Shown: positions 44,831 through 57,763, counted from the first letter of the stretch. The stretch: 64,000 bases of DNA from Candidatus Symbiopectobacterium sp. NZEC151 (GCF_025962655.1 NZ_JAGFPE010000004.1:62001-126000), one strand, 5' to 3'. Numbers and translations are program-made. Notes: generated by a model from the letters alone, not told the origin.

Positions 44831-46258
44831 TCACCTTTTTCCCGGCAGCACGTTCTGCCTGATTTGGTCCGGCGGCACGCGCAGGAACAGCAGGGCGGGC
44901 AGCGCCAATATGACGGCCATGCTCAGATAGGTATAGCGGAATACCTCGGCGGTTGCCGGGCTGGCGATGTCCAGCGTCCCTTGCTGGGCAAAAATACCGA
45001 GCAGAATGCCCGCCAGACTCACGCCGAGGCTCATGGAAAGCTGCATGGTCATCGACAGCAGGCTGTTGCCTCCGCTGGCGATGTTGTCCGGCAGGTCTTT
45101 CAGCGTCAGGGTGTTCATGGTGGAAAAACGCACCGAATTGGCAACGCCGACCAGTATCAACACCAGTGGCAATAGCCACAGCCAGTTCAGCAGTGCGACG
45201 GTGGCAAACAGCAGGGTGCTGAGCGAGAGTGCCAGGGTAGAAACTACCAGTGCGGTGCGGTAGCCCAAGCGGTTAACGATGCTGACCACGATACGCTTGG
45301 TGCCCATGCTGCCGATAATCATCGGGATCATCATCAATCCGGCGTGAAACGGCGAGAATCCCATGCCCAACTGTAAAAACAGCGGTGTGGTAAAGGGCAG
45401 CATGCCGCTGCCGATACGCGCCAGAAAACCAGCGCTGATGCCAATGGAAAAGGTGGGCGTGTTGAACAGATTCAGATTGAACAGGGCGTTTTCATTGTGA
45501 CGCGCATGCAGCCAGTAGCTCAGCAGTGCAATAATCCCGACAGCAATCAAACCGACGATGGCAATCGGCGGCAACGCCAGGCTTTTGTGTCCGTCCAGGG
45601 CTAAGGTCAATGTTGCCATGCCGATGGCGAGCCAGAGAAAACCGCGAAGATCGAAGCGCGAGGTTTCTGTGGTGTAGTTCGGCATGATCAACCAGGTGGC
45701 GATAGCACCGATAATTCCCACCGGCAGGTTAATCAGGAAAATCCAGTGCCAACTGGCGTACTGCACCAGCAGCCCGCCCAGCGTCGGGCCGAGCAACGGC
45801 CCAATCTGGCCGGGAATGGTGACAAAGGTCATGGCGGCCATAAACTGGTCACGCGGCACAATCTTCATCACCGTCAGACGACCGACCGGCACCATCATGG
45901 CACCACCTACGCCCTGGATCACGCGCGACATCAGGAGCGCATTCAAGGTTTCAGAGCGCGCGCACAGCAGCGAGCCCAGCGTGAAAATGATGATGGCAGC
46001 AAAAAAGACCCGTTTCACCCCCAGTTTGTCTGCCAGCCAACCGCTGGCTGGCAGCATCACCGCTACGGTAAGCACATAAGCCACCACGACGGAGTGCATG
46101 CGCAACGGGTTTTCATTCAGGCTGAGCGCCATTGTCGGCAGTGCGGTGTTGACAATGGTGGTATCGAGCGTTTGCATAAAGAAGCCAAAGGCGACAATCC
46201 AAAGCTGCCAGCGCACGGAGGCCGGTTGGGCCGTTGACGGGGTGGACGAAAAACGCAT
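44831..46258 (-). CDS. mdtD: MFS transporter MdtD
   Basis: A 475-residue, 14-helix drug:proton antiporter-2 family transporter. Motif A variant ([11 protein letters not shown]), [11 protein letters not shown] in helix 1 and [10 protein letters not shown] motif C are present. It lies between mdtC and baeS as in E. coli, where it is not required for the RND pump. Confidence 0.95.
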   Translation of the reverse strand: MRFSSTPSTAQPASVRWQLWIVAFGFFMQTLDTTIVNTALPTMALSLNENPLRMHSVVVAYVLTVAVMLPASGWLADKLGVKRVFFAAIIIFTLGSLLCARSETLNALLMSRVIQGVGGAMMVPVGRLTVMKIVPRDQFMAAMTFVTIPGQIGPLLGPTLGGLLVQYASWHWIFLINLPVGIIGAIATWLIMPNYTTETSRFDLRGFLWLAIGMATLTLALDGHKSLALPPIAIVGLIAVGIIALLSYWLHARHNENALFNLNLFNTPTFSIGISAGFLARIGSGMLPFTTPLFLQLGMGFSPFHAGLMMIPMIIGSMGTKRIVVSIVNRLGYRTALVVSTLALSLSTLLFATVALLNWLWLLPLVLILVGVANSVRFSTMNTLTLKDLPDNIASGGNSLLSMTMQLSMSLGVSLAGILLGIFAQQGTLDIASPATAEVFRYTYLSMAVILALPALLFLRVPPDQIRQNVLPGKR

Positions 46259-46309
46259 GAAATAACGGGCCTCACGAAATCAGGGTTGTTCTTGTTCACT
46301 CGCTGCACG

Positions 46310-49300
46310 TCAAGACGACGTGACGTTGGCGAGGTTACGCCGCCGTGCCAGCCAGCCGCGCAGACGATCAAAATAAAGGTACACCACCGGTGTGGTATAG
46401 AGCGTGAGCAACTGGCTCATCACTAACCCCCCGACGATGGTGATGCCGAGCGGTTGACGCAGTTCAGCACCGTCACCGCTGGTCAACACCAGCGGCAGCG
46501 CACCAAAAATTGCGGCCAGCGTGGTCATCAGAATGGGACGGAAGCGCAACAAGCAGGCCTGAAAGATCGCCTCTTGCGCACTTAACTGCCCGCCGCGCTG
46601 CGCTTCCAGCGCGAAATCCACCATCATGATGGCATTTTTTTTCACGATACCGATCAGCAGCAAGATACCGATCAGGGCAATCAGGCTAAAGGGGGCACCA
46701 AACCCTTTCAGCGCCAGCAGCGCACCAACCCCGGCAGACGGCAGCGTCGACAGGATGGTCAGCGGATGCACATAGCTCTCGTACAGGATCCCCAACACGA
46801 TGTAGACGGTGACGATCGCCGCAATGATCAGCAGTACCTGCGCACTTTGTGATTGCTGATAGGCCTGTGCCGTACCGGCAAATTGTCCACGCACCGAGGA
46901 GGGCACCCCCAATGCGGTCATACTGCGTTCAATGGCTGCCGTTGCGTCAGAGAGTGATACCCCCTCCGGCAGATTAAACGACACGGTTGACGCCGCTGAC
47001 AGCCCCTGATGATTGACGGACAGCGGGGCGTTAATCGGCCGCCAACTGGCGAACGCTGAAAGGGGAATTGGCTCGCCGGCGCTGTTGAGCACAAACATCT
47101 GATCCAGCGCGCTAACATCCTGAGTGTATTTGGATTCTACCTCCATCACCACCTTGTACTGGTTGAGCGGTTGATAGATGGTGGAAATTTGCCGCTGCCC
47201 GAACGCATTGTTTAACAAGGCATTGACGCTGGAGACGCCGATACCGAGGCGCGCGAGGGTATCCCGGTCGTAGGTCAGCGCCATTTCCGAGCCTTTATCC
47301 TGCTGATCGGAATTGACGTCAGCCAGTTCGGGCAGTTGGCTGAGCGCGAGGCGAATCTTCGGCTCCCAGGCGCGCAGTTCGTTCAGATCGTCGGACAGCA
47401 AGGTAAACTGGTAGCCTGCATTGGACTCTCGTCCGCCGATACGGATATCCTGCACCGGCATCAGAAACAGGTTGGCCCCCGGTTCCTGCGCCAGATTGCC
47501 GCGCAGGCGGGCAATCACCTGTTGGGCGCTCATCTTGCGTTCTGCCAGCGGTTTGAGCGTAATAAACATCGAACCTGCGTTGGTGCGCGAGCCGCCGGTA
47601 AAGCCCGTCACGTTATCCACCGCCGGATCGGCGCTGACGATCACCATAAAATCATGCAGCTTATTGCGCATTGCCTGAAATGAAATGCTCTGATCGGCCT
47701 GAATAAAGCCCATCACGCGGCCGGTATCCTGTTCCGGGAAAAAGGTTTTGGGAATCGAGATATAGAGCCACACGTTGAGTCCGATGGTGCCAATCAGAAT
47801 GACCAGCACCCAGCGTGCATGTTGCAACACCCAGCGTAGCGAACGGCCATACTGCTGCTGCAATGCGACTAACAGCCGACCAAAACCGCGCTTGCGCGGC
47901 TGGCTGTGTTTTTCATGGCTGCGCAGCAGGCGCGCGCACATCATCGGCGTCAGGGTGACAGAAATGATCAGCGAAATGGCTATCGCCGCAGACAGCGTAA
48001 CGGTAAATTCGCGAAAGTAGCGCCCCGGCAATCCGCCCATCAGCAATAGCGGCAGGAACACCGCCACCAGCGACAGGCTCATCGCCAGTACGGTAAAGCC
48101 GACCTCGCGCACCCCTTTCAGCGCGGCCTGCATCGGTTTCATCCCTGCTTCAATATGGCGCGAAATGTTCTCCAGTACCACGATGGCGTCGTCCACCACA
48201 AAACCGGTGGCAATCGTCAGTGCCATCAGCGAGAGGTTATTCAGGCTGAACCCGCACAGATACATGGCCGCAAAGGTGCCAATCAATGACACCGGCACGG
48301 CAATCGCCGGGATCAGCGTGGCGCGACCGGAGCGCAGGAACAAGAACACTACCAGTATCACCAGCGCCACGGCAATCACCAGCGACTGTTCCACCTCGGC
48401 CAGTGAGGCGCGAATGGTGGGCGAGCGGTCTTGTGCGATATTCAGTTGAATGGCGGCGGGCAGGCTGGCACGCAGGTCCGGCAGCGCGGCGCGCACGTTA
48501 TCCACGGTGGCGATGATATTGGCATCGGGGGCGCGTTGCACCACCACCAGCACGGCGCTTTTGCCATTTGCCATCCCGGCGTTGCGCGTGTCTTGCACGC
48601 CGTCTTTGACCTGCGCCACGTCGCTCAATCGTACCGGCGCACCCTTGTTGTAATGAACCACGATCGGTGCGTAATCCGCCGCCGTTTTCAATGCATCGTT
48701 GGTTTGCACCTGCCAGCGCGCTTGCCCGTTATCGATGTTGCCCAAAGGCTGTTTTACGTTGGCTTTGGCAATCGCCTGGCGTACCGCATCCAATCCGATA
48801 CCCTGATTAAACAACGCCTGAGGGTTCAACTCAACGCGCACGGCGGGCTGCGAAGCACCGCTGACCGTCACATCGCCCACGCCGTCCATTTGGGAGATGC
48901 GCTGCGACAGTTGATTGGTGGCGAAGTCGTATAGCTGGCCCGAATTATAGGTGTCGGAGGTCAACGTCAGCACCAGAATCGGTGCGTCGGCCGGGTTGAC
49001 CTTGCGATAGGTCGGGCGGCTTGACATGCCAGAGGGCAGCAGGTTCTGCGCGGCGTTGATCGCCGACTGTACGTCGCGCGCCGCACCGTTGATATCACGC
49101 GAGAAATCGAACACCAGTATGATACGGGTTCTGCCCAGCGAACTGGTCGAGGTCATCTCGGTCACCCCGGCGATGCGCCCGAGCGAGCGTTCCAACGGCA
49201 TGGCGACGGAGGTCGCCATGGTTTCCGGCGAAGCCCCGGAGAGCGAGGCGGAAACCACAATCGCCGGGAAATCCACCTGCGGCAGCGGGGCGACCGGCAG

Positions 49301-49393
49301 CAGGCGGAAGCCGAGCACGCCGCACAGCGCAATCGCCAGCGTCAGTAGCGCGGTGGCGACCGGGCGGTGGATAAACAGCGCGAAGAACTTCAC
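46310..49393 (-). CDS. mdtC: RND pump subunit MdtC
   Basis: A 1027-residue RND permease that forms a heterotrimer with MdtB for export of bile salts, novobiocin and similar compounds. The helix 4 proton-relay motif [11 protein letters not shown] is intact, and [12 protein letters not shown] starts the protein. Its ATG overlaps the mdtB stop by 4 bases (ATGA), showing translational coupling. Confidence 0.97.
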   Translation of the reverse strand: MKFFALFIHRPVATALLTLAIALCGVLGFRLLPVAPLPQVDFPAIVVSASLSGASPETMATSVAMPLERSLGRIAGVTEMTSTSSLGRTRIILVFDFSRDINGAARDVQSAINAAQNLLPSGMSSRPTYRKVNPADAPILVLTLTSDTYNSGQLYDFATNQLSQRISQMDGVGDVTVSGASQPAVRVELNPQALFNQGIGLDAVRQAIAKANVKQPLGNIDNGQARWQVQTNDALKTAADYAPIVVHYNKGAPVRLSDVAQVKDGVQDTRNAGMANGKSAVLVVVQRAPDANIIATVDNVRAALPDLRASLPAAIQLNIAQDRSPTIRASLAEVEQSLVIAVALVILVVFLFLRSGRATLIPAIAVPVSLIGTFAAMYLCGFSLNNLSLMALTIATGFVVDDAIVVLENISRHIEAGMKPMQAALKGVREVGFTVLAMSLSLVAVFLPLLLMGGLPGRYFREFTVTLSAAIAISLIISVTLTPMMCARLLRSHEKHSQPRKRGFGRLLVALQQQYGRSLRWVLQHARWVLVILIGTIGLNVWLYISIPKTFFPEQDTGRVMGFIQADQSISFQAMRNKLHDFMVIVSADPAVDNVTGFTGGSRTNAGSMFITLKPLAERKMSAQQVIARLRGNLAQEPGANLFLMPVQDIRIGGRESNAGYQFTLLSDDLNELRAWEPKIRLALSQLPELADVNSDQQDKGSEMALTYDRDTLARLGIGVSSVNALLNNAFGQRQISTIYQPLNQYKVVMEVESKYTQDVSALDQMFVLNSAGEPIPLSAFASWRPINAPLSVNHQGLSAASTVSFNLPEGVSLSDATAAIERSMTALGVPSSVRGQFAGTAQAYQQSQSAQVLLIIAAIVTVYIVLGILYESYVHPLTILSTLPSAGVGALLALKGFGAPFSLIALIGILLLIGIVKKNAIMMVDFALEAQRGGQLSAQEAIFQACLLRFRPILMTTLAAIFGALPLVLTSGDGAELRQPLGITIVGGLVMSQLLTLYTTPVVYLYFDRLRGWLARRRNLANVTSS

Positions 49394-52300
49394 TGTAGGT
49401 CTTCCTCGGGCTGCTCGGCGCGACGCAAACGGTGTGCCAGTCGGTCAAACAGCAGGTAAATCACCGGCGTGGTGAACAGCGTCAGAATCTGGCTCATGAT
49501 CAATCCCCCCACCATGCAGATGCCGAGCGGTTGGCGCAGTTCGGCACCGACGCCGTTGCTGAGCATCAGCGGCACGGCGCTCAGCAGCGCCGCCAGGGTG
49601 GTCATCAGGATCGGGCGAAAACGCAGCAGGCACGCCTGATAGATGGCATCGTAAGGGGTCATGCCTTGCTCGCGTTCTGCCGCCAGCGCGAAATCGATCA
49701 TCATGATGGCGTTCTTCTTCACGATGCCGATCAGCAAAATGATGCCGATAATCGCAATTACATCCAGTTCGTTGCCCGCCGCCATCAGTGCCAGCAGCGC
49801 ACCGACGCCGGCGGTCGGCAGCGTGGAAAGAATGGTAATCGGGTGAATAAAGCTTTCGTACAGCACGCCGAGCACAATGTACATCGCCACAATCGCCGCC
49901 ACGATCAGCCACACGGTGCTGCTCAGCGCCGCCTGAAACGCCAGCGCGCTGCCTTGAAAGTGGGTGACGATATCCGTCGGCATCTGCAACTGTTGCTCAG
50001 CCGCCGTAATCGCCTGCACCGCTTCCCCAAGGGAATAACCGGGGGTAACGTTGAATGAAATGGTGGTGGCCGGGAACTGATCGATACGGTTCAGGGCCAG
50101 CGGACCACGCCGCTCTTCCAGCGTGGCAACGGCATTCAGCGGCACGCTGTTGCCATCGCTGTTTTTAATGTGCACTTCATTCAGCGCGCCGACCCCGGTG
50201 GTGTGCGCCGTCTGTTGCGCCAGCACCACGCGGTATTGATTCGACTGGGTGTAGACCGTTGAGACCAGACGCTGCCCAAAGGCGTTATACAGCGCGTTGT
50301 CGATGGCGGACATGGTCAGCCCAAGGCGGCTGGCCGCATCGCGGTTGACGTTGACATAAGCCACCGCCGCATCATCCTGCCAGTCGCTGCTCACATCCTG
50401 GAGCTGCGGCAGCTGTTGCAGTTCACGCATCAGCGGCGGCACCCAGTGGCTCAAATTCTCCAGCGACATCGCCTGCAACGTGAACTGGTACTGGGTACGG
50501 CTGACCTGGGTATCGATGGTGAGATCCTGCACCGGTTGCAGATAGAGCGTGATGCCGGTGAGCTGCGCGGTTTTTTCCTGCAAGCGGGTGATGATGTTCG
50601 TCAGGCGATCGCGCCGTTCACTGAGCGGTTTCAGGTTGATCTGTAAACGCGCGCTGTTCAGCGCCGCGTTGGTGCCATCTACGCCGACAAATGAAGAGAC
50701 GCTCAGCACCGCCGGATCTTGCATGATCAGCGATACCGCCTGCTGCTGGCGCTGCGCCATATCGGCATAGGAGACGCTTTGCGGTGCCTGCAACGTGCCC
50801 TGAATCATGCTGTTATCCTGAACCGGGAAAAAGCCCTTGGGGATCCACAGATAAAGCAGCACGGTAAGCACCAGCGTGCCGATTGCCACGCTGAGCGTAA
50901 TCCACGGGTGGTTCAGCACCCGGCGTAAGCCTTTGCCATACAGCGCGACCAGCCGTGAGAAAAAGCGTTCGCTGGCGCGCGTAAAGGCGTTTTGCCGATT
51001 CAGGCTCTGATGGGTGAGCAACCGGGCGCACATCATCGGGGTCAGCGTGAGCGAAACGATGCCGGAGATCAGAATCGCGACCGCCAGCGTAATGGCAAAC
51101 TCGCGGAACAGGCGGCCAATGATATCGCCCATAAACAGCAACGGGATCAGTACCGCAATCAGCGAGAAGGTGAGTGAGATAATGGTGAAGCCAATTTCCC
51201 CCGCGCCTTTAAGCGCGGCGTGCAGCGGTTTCTCCCCTTTCTCGATGTAGCGCGAAATATTCTCAATTACCACGATGGCGTCATCCACCACAAAGCCGGT
51301 GGCGATGGTCAGTGCCATCAGCGTCAGGTTATTGATCGAGAAACCAAGGAAATACATGGCGGCGAAGGTGCCGACCAGCGACAGGGGCACCACAATGCTT
51401 GGGATCAGCGTGGCGATGGCGTTGCGCAAAAACAGGTAGATCACCATGATCACCAGCGCAATCGCCAGCATCAGTTCAAACTGCACATCTTTCACTGACG
51501 CGCGAATGCTGGCGGTGCGATCGGTCAGCGTGGTGACGGTCACCGATTTCGGCAAACTGGCGGTTAACGTCGGCAACAGATTACGCAGGCCGTCGGTGGT
51601 GGTGATCACGTTGGCACCCGGCTGGCGCTGGATGTTGATGATGATCGCCTGTTCACGGTTAGCCCAGGCACCCAGCGCGGTGTTTTCCGGGGCTTGTTCT
51701 ACGCTGGCGACATCGCGCAGCCGTACCGGTGCGCCATTGCGCCAGGCAACAATCAACTGGCGATAATCCTCCGCTGACTTCATCTGGTCGTTGGCTGACA
51801 AGGTCACGGCGCGCGTCGGGCCGTCCAGGCTGCCTTTGGCGGAATTGACGTTGGCGCTGGTGATGGCGCTGCGCAGGGTTTCGCTATCCAGCCCGTAAGA
51901 GGCCAGCGCGTTGGCGTTGAAATTGACCCGCACCGATGGGCGCTGCCCGCCCGCCAGCGAAACACGACCGACACCAAAGACCTGCGCCATTTTTTGCGCG
52001 ATACGGGTTTCCACCATATCCTGCACTTGCGTCATCGGCATGGCGGTGGACGTCACCGCCAGCGTCATGATCGGCGGATCGGCTGGATTGACCTTGCTGT
52101 AAATCGGCGGGTAGGGCAGATCGCTGGGCAACAAATTGTTGGCGGCGTTGATCGCGGCCTGCACGTCCTGCTCCGCGACATCTAACGGCAGCGTCAGCTG
52201 GAATTGCAGGGTGATCACCGATGCGCCGCCGGAACTTTGCGTCGACATCTGTTTCAGCCCGGACATTTGCCCGAACTGGCGTTCAAGGGGCGCGGTAATC

Positions 52301-52509
52301 GCCGACGCAATCACATCCGGGCTGGCACCGGGGTAGAGTGTCACCACCTGAATGGTCGGGTAATCCACCTCAGGTAGCGCAGAGACCGGTAATGCCCGAT
52401 AGCCAATAATCCCCGCCAGCAGGATCGCCAACATCAACAGCGTGGTGGCGATAGGGCGCAGAATAAACAGGCGGGATGGGCCTCCGCCTGCCGGAATCTC
52501 CCCTTGCAT
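49390..52509 (-). CDS. mdtB: RND pump subunit MdtB
   Basis: A 1039-residue RND permease, partner of MdtC. It has [12 protein letters not shown] at the first helix, the proton-relay motif [11 protein letters not shown], and the usual twelve helices with two porter domains. Its start overlaps the mdtA stop by one base. Confidence 0.97.
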   Translation of the reverse strand: MQGEIPAGGGPSRLFILRPIATTLLMLAILLAGIIGYRALPVSALPEVDYPTIQVVTLYPGASPDVIASAITAPLERQFGQMSGLKQMSTQSSGGASVITLQFQLTLPLDVAEQDVQAAINAANNLLPSDLPYPPIYSKVNPADPPIMTLAVTSTAMPMTQVQDMVETRIAQKMAQVFGVGRVSLAGGQRPSVRVNFNANALASYGLDSETLRSAITSANVNSAKGSLDGPTRAVTLSANDQMKSAEDYRQLIVAWRNGAPVRLRDVASVEQAPENTALGAWANREQAIIINIQRQPGANVITTTDGLRNLLPTLTASLPKSVTVTTLTDRTASIRASVKDVQFELMLAIALVIMVIYLFLRNAIATLIPSIVVPLSLVGTFAAMYFLGFSINNLTLMALTIATGFVVDDAIVVIENISRYIEKGEKPLHAALKGAGEIGFTIISLTFSLIAVLIPLLFMGDIIGRLFREFAITLAVAILISGIVSLTLTPMMCARLLTHQSLNRQNAFTRASERFFSRLVALYGKGLRRVLNHPWITLSVAIGTLVLTVLLYLWIPKGFFPVQDNSMIQGTLQAPQSVSYADMAQRQQQAVSLIMQDPAVLSVSSFVGVDGTNAALNSARLQINLKPLSERRDRLTNIITRLQEKTAQLTGITLYLQPVQDLTIDTQVSRTQYQFTLQAMSLENLSHWVPPLMRELQQLPQLQDVSSDWQDDAAVAYVNVNRDAASRLGLTMSAIDNALYNAFGQRLVSTVYTQSNQYRVVLAQQTAHTTGVGALNEVHIKNSDGNSVPLNAVATLEERRGPLALNRIDQFPATTISFNVTPGYSLGEAVQAITAAEQQLQMPTDIVTHFQGSALAFQAALSSTVWLIVAAIVAMYIVLGVLYESFIHPITILSTLPTAGVGALLALMAAGNELDVIAIIGIILLIGIVKKNAIMMIDFALAAEREQGMTPYDAIYQACLLRFRPILMTTLAALLSAVPLMLSNGVGAELRQPLGICMVGGLIMSQILTLFTTPVIYLLFDRLAHRLRRAEQPEEDLQ

Positions 52510-53765
52510 CAGGGTTTCTCCCCGCGTGTGGCGTGTTTGGACGGCGGTGTGGTGGTGGTGTTAGCGGCGCTAATCACTTCCACCTGAGCCCCTTCGGTTA
52601 AGCGGTCGATACCGTCGGTGACCACGCGATCGCCCTCATTCAGGCCCGCCGTCACCACCATCTCCTGGCCGTATTGAATGCCGACGGTCACGCTGTGTTT
52701 ACTGACCTGATTTTTGTCATTCAGCACCCAGACAAAACGTCCTTCGCTGCCCATCTGAATGGCAGACAGTGGCACCAGCAGCGCATTTTGCAAGGTGGTG
52801 ACTTGCATGCGCACATTGACAAACTGGTTGGGAAACAGGGCATCATCGCTGTTTTCAAAGCGGGCTTTCAGTTTGATGGTGCCGGTGGTGGCGTCAATCT
52901 GGTTATCCATACTGAGCAGGCTGCCTTGTGACAGCTTGTGCTGATTGGCACGATCCCAGGCCTCAACCGGTACGGCTTGGCCCGATTTTTGTGCGCTCAG
53001 CACCGTGGCGATATCCCCTTCCGGTAACGTGAAGATGACATCAATCGGATGCGTTTGGGTCAACACCACAATACCGGTGCTGTCGCCGCTGGTGATGTAG
53101 TTGCCCACATCCACCTGTTTAAGCCCCACGCGGCCATTGATCGGCGAAGTGATACGGCTATAGGTGAGCTGCAATTCGGCGCTGGCGACCGAACCTTCAT
53201 CGGCCTTGACCGTGCCTTCAGACTGATGCACCTGTGCCGCCTGTGCATCCAGTTCCTGTCGGGAAATCAGGTTGGTTTTAATCAGTTGCTGGTAACGCGC
53301 CAGATCCTGACGCGCGTTGGCCAGCGCGGCCTGATCTTTCGCCAGTTGTCCTTGTGCCTGTGTCAGCGCCACCTGATAAGGGCGTGGGTCAATTTCTGCC
53401 AGCAGATCGCCCGCCTTGACCTGTTGTCCTTCCTGAAAATGCAGCGCCATCAGTTCGCCGTTAACCCGGCTGCGCACCGTCACGGTGCTGGCCGCGGTAA
53501 TGGTGCCTAAACCCGAAAGGTAATACGGCACCGCCGCAGCGCGCGTGGTCGCTGCCTGCACGGGCGGCAACGTGCGCATGGCAGAACGCCGTCCGCCACC
53601 GCCGCCCGCATTGCGTGCAGGAGCCGCGTTGCTACTGGCTTCCTGACGGGCTGCTGGGGCCGCCGTCGGGGAATCGGCAGGGCGTAAGTAACGCCAGATG
53701 ACAACAGCGGCGATAACCGCGAACGCAAGCAACAGCAGACGAAAAAGACGAGTGGTATTCATCAT
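52509..53765 (-). CDS. mdtA: RND adaptor protein MdtA
   Basis: A 418-residue membrane-fusion protein of the MdtABC-TolC system. The N-terminal membrane anchor (about 7-25) is followed by an Ala/Pro-rich linker and the lipoyl and hairpin parts ([13 protein letters not shown], long coiled coil, [10 protein letters not shown]). First gene of mdtABCD-baeSR. A candidate BaeR site lies upstream. ATG-ATG at the start leaves a one-codon ambiguity. Confidence 0.96.
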   Translation of the reverse strand: MMNTTRLFRLLLLAFAVIAAVVIWRYLRPADSPTAAPAARQEASSNAAPARNAGGGGGRRSAMRTLPPVQAATTRAAAVPYYLSGLGTITAASTVTVRSRVNGELMALHFQEGQQVKAGDLLAEIDPRPYQVALTQAQGQLAKDQAALANARQDLARYQQLIKTNLISRQELDAQAAQVHQSEGTVKADEGSVASAELQLTYSRITSPINGRVGLKQVDVGNYITSGDSTGIVVLTQTHPIDVIFTLPEGDIATVLSAQKSGQAVPVEAWDRANQHKLSQGSLLSMDNQIDATTGTIKLKARFENSDDALFPNQFVNVRMQVTTLQNALLVPLSAIQMGSEGRFVWVLNDKNQVSKHSVTVGIQYGQEMVVTAGLNEGDRVVTDGIDRLTEGAQVEVISAANTTTTPPSKHATRGEKP

Positions 53766-53828
53766 GGTTTACGAATCGAGTGGCAGCCAGTATTAACACA
53801 ATGAGGGTAGTCTACTGTGTTTTACTCA

Positions 53829-53846
53829 AATAATAATGAAGGAAAT
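53829..53846 (-). promoter_or_regulatory. Candidate BaeR box upstream of mdtA
   Basis: On the minus strand ATTTCCTTCATTATT matches the BaeR consensus TTTTTCTCCATDATTGGC at 12 of its first 15 positions, but the last three (GGC) do not match. It lies about 65 bases before mdtA. Autoregulation by BaeR is known for this operon. Confidence 0.4.
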
Positions 53847-53879
53847 GTGGAAGAAATGTCAGGGTTTGTAGCGGATAGT

Positions 53880-53899
53880 GGGCGGCCGTCTGGCCGCCC
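53880..53899. terminator. GC-rich hairpin between nupC and mdtA
   Basis: GGGCGGCC and GGCCGCCC form a perfect 8-bp stem with a GTCT loop 19 bases after the nupC stop. No T-run is present, so it may be a weak terminator or mRNA end protector. Confidence 0.5.
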
Positions 53900-53918
53900 T
53901 GACGATCGTTATGGCAAA

Positions 53919-55109
53919 TTACAGCACCAGCCCGGCGATTGAGGCAGAGAGAATGCTGACCAGCGTAGAGCCGTAGACCAGCTTCAGGCCGAAGCGGGAC
54001 ACCACGTTACCCTGATTTTCGTTCAACCCTTTGATAGCCCCGGCAATGATGCCGATAGAGGAGAAGTTGGCGAACGACACCAGGAACACGGAGAGGATCC
54101 CGACGCTGCGCGGTGACAGCTGGCTCGCCACTTTTTGCAGTTCCAGCATGGCGACGAACTCGTTGGACACCAGCTTGGTCGCCATGATGCTGCCGACCTG
54201 TAACGCTTCGTTAGCGGGAATCCCCATGATCCAGGCAAAGGGGAAGAACACGTAGCCCAGCATTTCCTGGAAGCTGATACCGAACACGGCGCTGAAGATG
54301 GCGTTAACCATGGCAATCAGCGCGATAAAGCCGATCAGCATGGCCGCGACGATACAGGCCACTTTGAAACCGGCGAGAATATATTCCCCCAGCATTTCAA
54401 AAAAGCTTTGGTTTTCATGCAAATCGCGCAGTTGCAACTCAGGTTCGGCATCGACTTTGTACGGGTTGATCAATGACAACACGATAAAAGTGCTGAACAT
54501 ATTCAGGATCAGCGCCGCCACCACATATTTGGAATCCAGCATGGTCATGTAGGCACCGACGATAGACATCGATACCGTCGACATCGCGGTGGCTGCCATG
54601 GTGTACATGCGTTTTTCCGACATCTTGCCCAGAATATCTTTATAGGCGATGAAGTTTTCCGATTGCCCCAGAATCAGTGAACTGACCGCGTTAAACGACT
54701 CCAGTTTCCCCATGCCGTTCACCTTGGACAGCACCGTACCGATGGCGCGAATCACGATAGGCAGCACCTTGATATGTTGCAGGATCCCGATTAATGCCGA
54801 AATAAACACGATAGGGCACAGCACTTTGAAGAAGAAGGAAATCAGATTCTTTTCGTGGTTGATCATATCGCCAAACACGAAATCGGTCCCTTGTCCGGCA
54901 AACCCCAGCAATTTATCAAAGATGGCGGCAAACCCTTTTACGAAGCCCAAGCCCACGTTGGAATACAAGAAGAACCAGGCGAGCAAAATTTCAATCACTA
55001 ACAGCTGAATGATAAAACGGATACGAATGCTTTTATGGTCGCGGCAGACAAGCAGCGCTAAACCGGCAACGACAAGCAATGCCAACGCAAATTGCGCAAT
55101 ATGGGTCAT
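53919..55109 (-). CDS. nupC: Nucleoside permease NupC
   Basis: A 396-residue concentrative nucleoside transporter using the proton gradient. Conserved parts are [35 protein letters not shown], and [13 protein letters not shown] at the end, closely matching E. coli NupC. The ATG at 55109 follows GGAG; an upstream in-frame extension to 55271 is rejected because it runs into a repeat and has no ribosome site. Confidence 0.95.
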   Translation of the reverse strand: MTHIAQFALALLVVAGLALLVCRDHKSIRIRFIIQLLVIEILLAWFFLYSNVGLGFVKGFAAIFDKLLGFAGQGTDFVFGDMINHEKNLISFFFKVLCPIVFISALIGILQHIKVLPIVIRAIGTVLSKVNGMGKLESFNAVSSLILGQSENFIAYKDILGKMSEKRMYTMAATAMSTVSMSIVGAYMTMLDSKYVVAALILNMFSTFIVLSLINPYKVDAEPELQLRDLHENQSFFEMLGEYILAGFKVACIVAAMLIGFIALIAMVNAIFSAVFGISFQEMLGYVFFPFAWIMGIPANEALQVGSIMATKLVSNEFVAMLELQKVASQLSPRSVGILSVFLVSFANFSSIGIIAGAIKGLNENQGNVVSRFGLKLVYGSTLVSILSASIAGLVL

Positions 55110-55454
55110 GAGAGCTCCGAATAGTAGGCGGGGTAACGTTTCCCACGCCATTCTAGGTAACGAAAAAGCTAAAAATGCGATAAAACACGCAAAAGTATAA
55201 TTATATCGTGGGAATAGCGCTAAGTTGAATAGCTTATACCCTAAATAATTCGAGTTGCAGGAAGGCGGCAAGGGAGTGAATCCCGATGAGCTTACTCAGG
55301 TAAGTGATTCGGGTGAGCGAGTGTAGCCAACGCACATGCAACTTGAAGTATGACGGGTATATCGCAGGGAGCGGTGTGGGGATGGTAAGCAAACGTAACC
55401 AATAAATGAGCGGGCAACCCGGTTCTGAGATGCCCGTATCCTCGGCTAACAGGG
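55110..55454. other. 345-base gap between galR and nupC
   Basis: It holds the nupC promoter region and a 125-base ERIC/YPAL-type repeat (55236-55360). No gene recognised. Confidence 0.6.
55236..55360. repeat. ERIC/YPAL-type palindromic repeat
   Basis: The 125-base element has imperfect terminal inverted repeats: ATACCC...GAGTTGCA at the left and TGCAACTT...GGGTAT at the right. Inside, GATTCGGG and CCCGAT segments can pair. Elements of this sequence type are common intergenic repeats in Yersinia, Serratia and soft-rot enterobacteria, as I recall. Only one copy is seen in the window. Confidence 0.75.
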
Positions 55455-56465
55455 TTAACCTGTGCGGGTGAGGGACTGCACCGAGTGGCGACGCACCAGC
55501 GTCGGCGTAAAGGTGTTGGTGACCGCCGTCAGCGCCTGGCCTTGTGCCAGCGCAATGGCTAATTCGGCGGCTTGCGTCGACATGGCTATCACCGGGTAGC
55601 GGATCGTGGTCAATCGTGGGCGCAAGTAGCGCGCGATAAGCACGTCATCAAAACCTATCAGAGAAACAGCCTGTGGCACCTCAATGCCGTTGTCGCTTAA
55701 TACTGCCAATGCGCCCGCCGCCATCGAATCGTTGTAACACACCACGGCGCTAAAAGGCACGCCGTGGCTCAGCAGTTCGCGCATCGCTGCCTCGCCACCG
55801 GCTTCATCCGGCGCGGCGCGGGCGATCAGCCGGTTATCCAGCGCAATGCCTTGATCGTGCAGGGCGGCACTGTAGCCCTGTAAGCGATCCTCGGCGTCAG
55901 AAATCCGGTGATCGGAACAGAGAAAGGCAATGGCACGATGCCCTTCCTGAATCATATGCCGGGTTGCCAGCCAGCCGCCATGGCGATCGTCCAGCGCCAC
56001 ACAGCGCGACTCAAATCCGGGCAGAATGCGGTTGATCAGCACCATGCCGGGGACGTGGTGCATAAACGCGCTCAGTTCTGCATCGGGCAACACTTTGGCG
56101 TGCACCACCAGCGCCGAGCAGCAGTGGCGCAGCAACTGTTCGATGGCCTGACGCTCCATTTCCGCGTCATGGTAGCCGTTACTGATCAACAAAAAATTGC
56201 CCGTCGCTCTGGCGGTGCTATCGACCGCTTTTACCATCGCACCAAAGAACGGATCGGAAACATCCGCCACCACCAGCCCCAGGGTTTCTGCATGCTGATG
56301 CGCCAGTGCGCGTGCATTGGCGTTGGGGTGATAGCGCAGTTCTGCCATGGCGCTATGCACCGCATCCCGCGATGCCTGGCTGGCTTTCGGCGAGTCGTTG
56401 ATGACCCGTGAAACCGTTGCCACGGAGACGCCGGCCAGGCGCGCAACATCCTTTATGGTTGCCAT
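55455..56465 (-). CDS. galR: Galactose repressor GalR
   Basis: A 336-residue LacI-family repressor whose first 30 residues (A-T-I-K-D-V-A-R-L-A-G-V-S-V-A-T-V-S-R-V-I) and later blocks (H-P-N-A-N-A-R-A-L-A, A-L-D-D-R, Y-N-D-S-M-A-A-G-A) are closer to GalR than to GalS. It binds galactose operators, released by galactose. It is divergent from galTK, unlike in E. coli where galR is unlinked. A galactose operator lies in the shared region. Confidence 0.9.
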   Translation of the reverse strand: MATIKDVARLAGVSVATVSRVINDSPKASQASRDAVHSAMAELRYHPNANARALAHQHAETLGLVVADVSDPFFGAMVKAVDSTARATGNFLLISNGYHDAEMERQAIEQLLRHCCSALVVHAKVLPDAELSAFMHHVPGMVLINRILPGFESRCVALDDRHGGWLATRHMIQEGHRAIAFLCSDHRISDAEDRLQGYSAALHDQGIALDNRLIARAAPDEAGGEAAMRELLSHGVPFSAVVCYNDSMAAGALAVLSDNGIEVPQAVSLIGFDDVLIARYLRPRLTTIRYPVIAMSTQAAELAIALAQGQALTAVTNTFTPTLVRRHSVQSLTRTG

Positions 56466-56503
56466 CGGTGGTTTCCCTGTCTGTGTTGATGGTTATCGGT
56501 TTA

Positions 56504-56519
56504 TGTGATCGGTATCAAT
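56504..56519 (+). promoter_or_regulatory. Candidate CRP site in the galR-galT region
   Basis: TGTGA-TCGGTA-TCAAT matches the CRP pattern TGTGA-N6-TCACA with two mismatches in the right half. It lies 68 bases upstream of the GalR operator. Catabolite control of gal genes is usual. Confidence 0.5.
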
Positions 56520-56571
56520 ATCAATCGCGTGCGTCGCTATTCTCATTTATCACGCTTACTGCCTACAATGA

Positions 56572-56587
56572 GGGTAATCGTTTACAC
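56572..56587 (+). promoter_or_regulatory. GalR operator upstream of galT
   Basis: GGGTAATC-GTTTACAC fits the gal operator GTGTAAAC-GTTTACAC with a perfect right half and two mismatches on the left. It is 115 bases before galT. Confidence 0.7.
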
Positions 56588-56701
56588 AGCGTTTGCAACT
56601 GGCTTTTTTGCGATTTTTATCGCGCTGTGTGAAAACGGGTTACACCTCCATGCACCCGTCAACGCACCAAAGATATCGCTGCTGTTTAAGGAGTGTCAGG
56701 A

Positions 56702-57763
56702 ATGTCATTCGATCCCACAGAGCACCCGCATCGTCGTTACAACCCGCTTCGCGGCGAATGGGTGTTGGTTTCTCCCCACCGTGCGAAACGCCCCTGGCAG
56801 GGCCAGCAGGATGAGCCGGACAGGCGTCAGTTACCGGCTCACGATCCGGATTGCTTTCTCTGCGCAGGCAACCGGCGCGTTACCGGCGATGTGAATCCGA
56901 ATTACACCCACACCCATGTGTTTCGCAATGATTTTTCCGCGCTGATGGAGCAAACCCCCGCGCTGGCGGCAAGCGATGATCCGTTGTTTCAAACCCAAAG
57001 CGTGCAGGGCACCAGTCGCGTTATCTGCTTCTCACCGGACCACAGTAAAACATTGCCGGAACTCTCGCTGGCGGCATTGGCGCACGTAGTTGCGGCCTGG
57101 TGCGAACAAACCGAGACGCTGGGAAAACAGTACCCGTGGGTTCAGGTGTTTGAAAATAAAGGCGCGATGATGGGATGTTCTAACCCGCATCCGCATGGGC
57201 AAGTGTGGGCCAACAGCTTTTTACCGACCGATATCGTGAAAGAAGACGGGCAGCAGCGCGCCTATTTTGAGCGTCATGGCACGCCACTATTGCTGGATTA
57301 TGCCCAGCGCGAACAGGCGGAGCAGGTGCGCTGTGTGGTGGAAACGGAACACTGGCTGGCGGTGGTGCCCTACTGGGCCGCGTGGCCGTTTGAAACGCTG
57401 CTATTGCCGCGCAGTGCGGTGCAGCAGTTGCCGCAACTGACAGCCGCGCAGCGCAGCGATTTGTGTCTGGCGCTGAAAAAGCTGACCAGCCGTTACGATA
57501 ATCTGTTTCAGTGCGCGTTTCCCTATTCCATGGGCTGGCACGGTGCACCGTTTATTGAAGGCGATAACCCCCACTGGCAACTGCATGCGCATTTTTACCC
57601 GCCGCTGTTGCGTTCGGCCAGCGTGCGGAAATTTATGGTGGGCTACGAGATGCTGGCGGAGCCGCAGCGTGATTTGACGCCGGAACAGGCGGCAGAGCGC
57701 TTGCGCAGCGTAAGCGATATTCATTTTCGGCAACAGCATGAGGTGAACGATGGGACGGATTAA
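56702..57763 (+). CDS. galT: Galactose-1-phosphate uridylyltransferase
   Basis: GalT exchanges galactose-1-P with UDP-glucose in the Leloir pathway. The 353-residue enzyme has [15 protein letters not shown] (zinc ligands) and the active-site [10 protein letters not shown] with nucleophilic His, plus a second G-W-H-G-A-P. The ATG at 56702 follows GGAG; a GTG three codons earlier is possible. galE, which precedes galT in E. coli, is missing. Confidence 0.96.
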   Translation: MSFDPTEHPHRRYNPLRGEWVLVSPHRAKRPWQGQQDEPDRRQLPAHDPDCFLCAGNRRVTGDVNPNYTHTHVFRNDFSALMEQTPALAASDDPLFQTQSVQGTSRVICFSPDHSKTLPELSLAALAHVVAAWCEQTETLGKQYPWVQVFENKGAMMGCSNPHPHGQVWANSFLPTDIVKEDGQQRAYFERHGTPLLLDYAQREQAEQVRCVVETEHWLAVVPYWAAWPFETLLLPRSAVQQLPQLTAAQRSDLCLALKKLTSRYDNLFQCAFPYSMGWHGAPFIEGDNPHWQLHAHFYPPLLRSASVRKFMVGYEMLAEPQRDLTPEQAAERLRSVSDIHFRQQHEVNDGTD

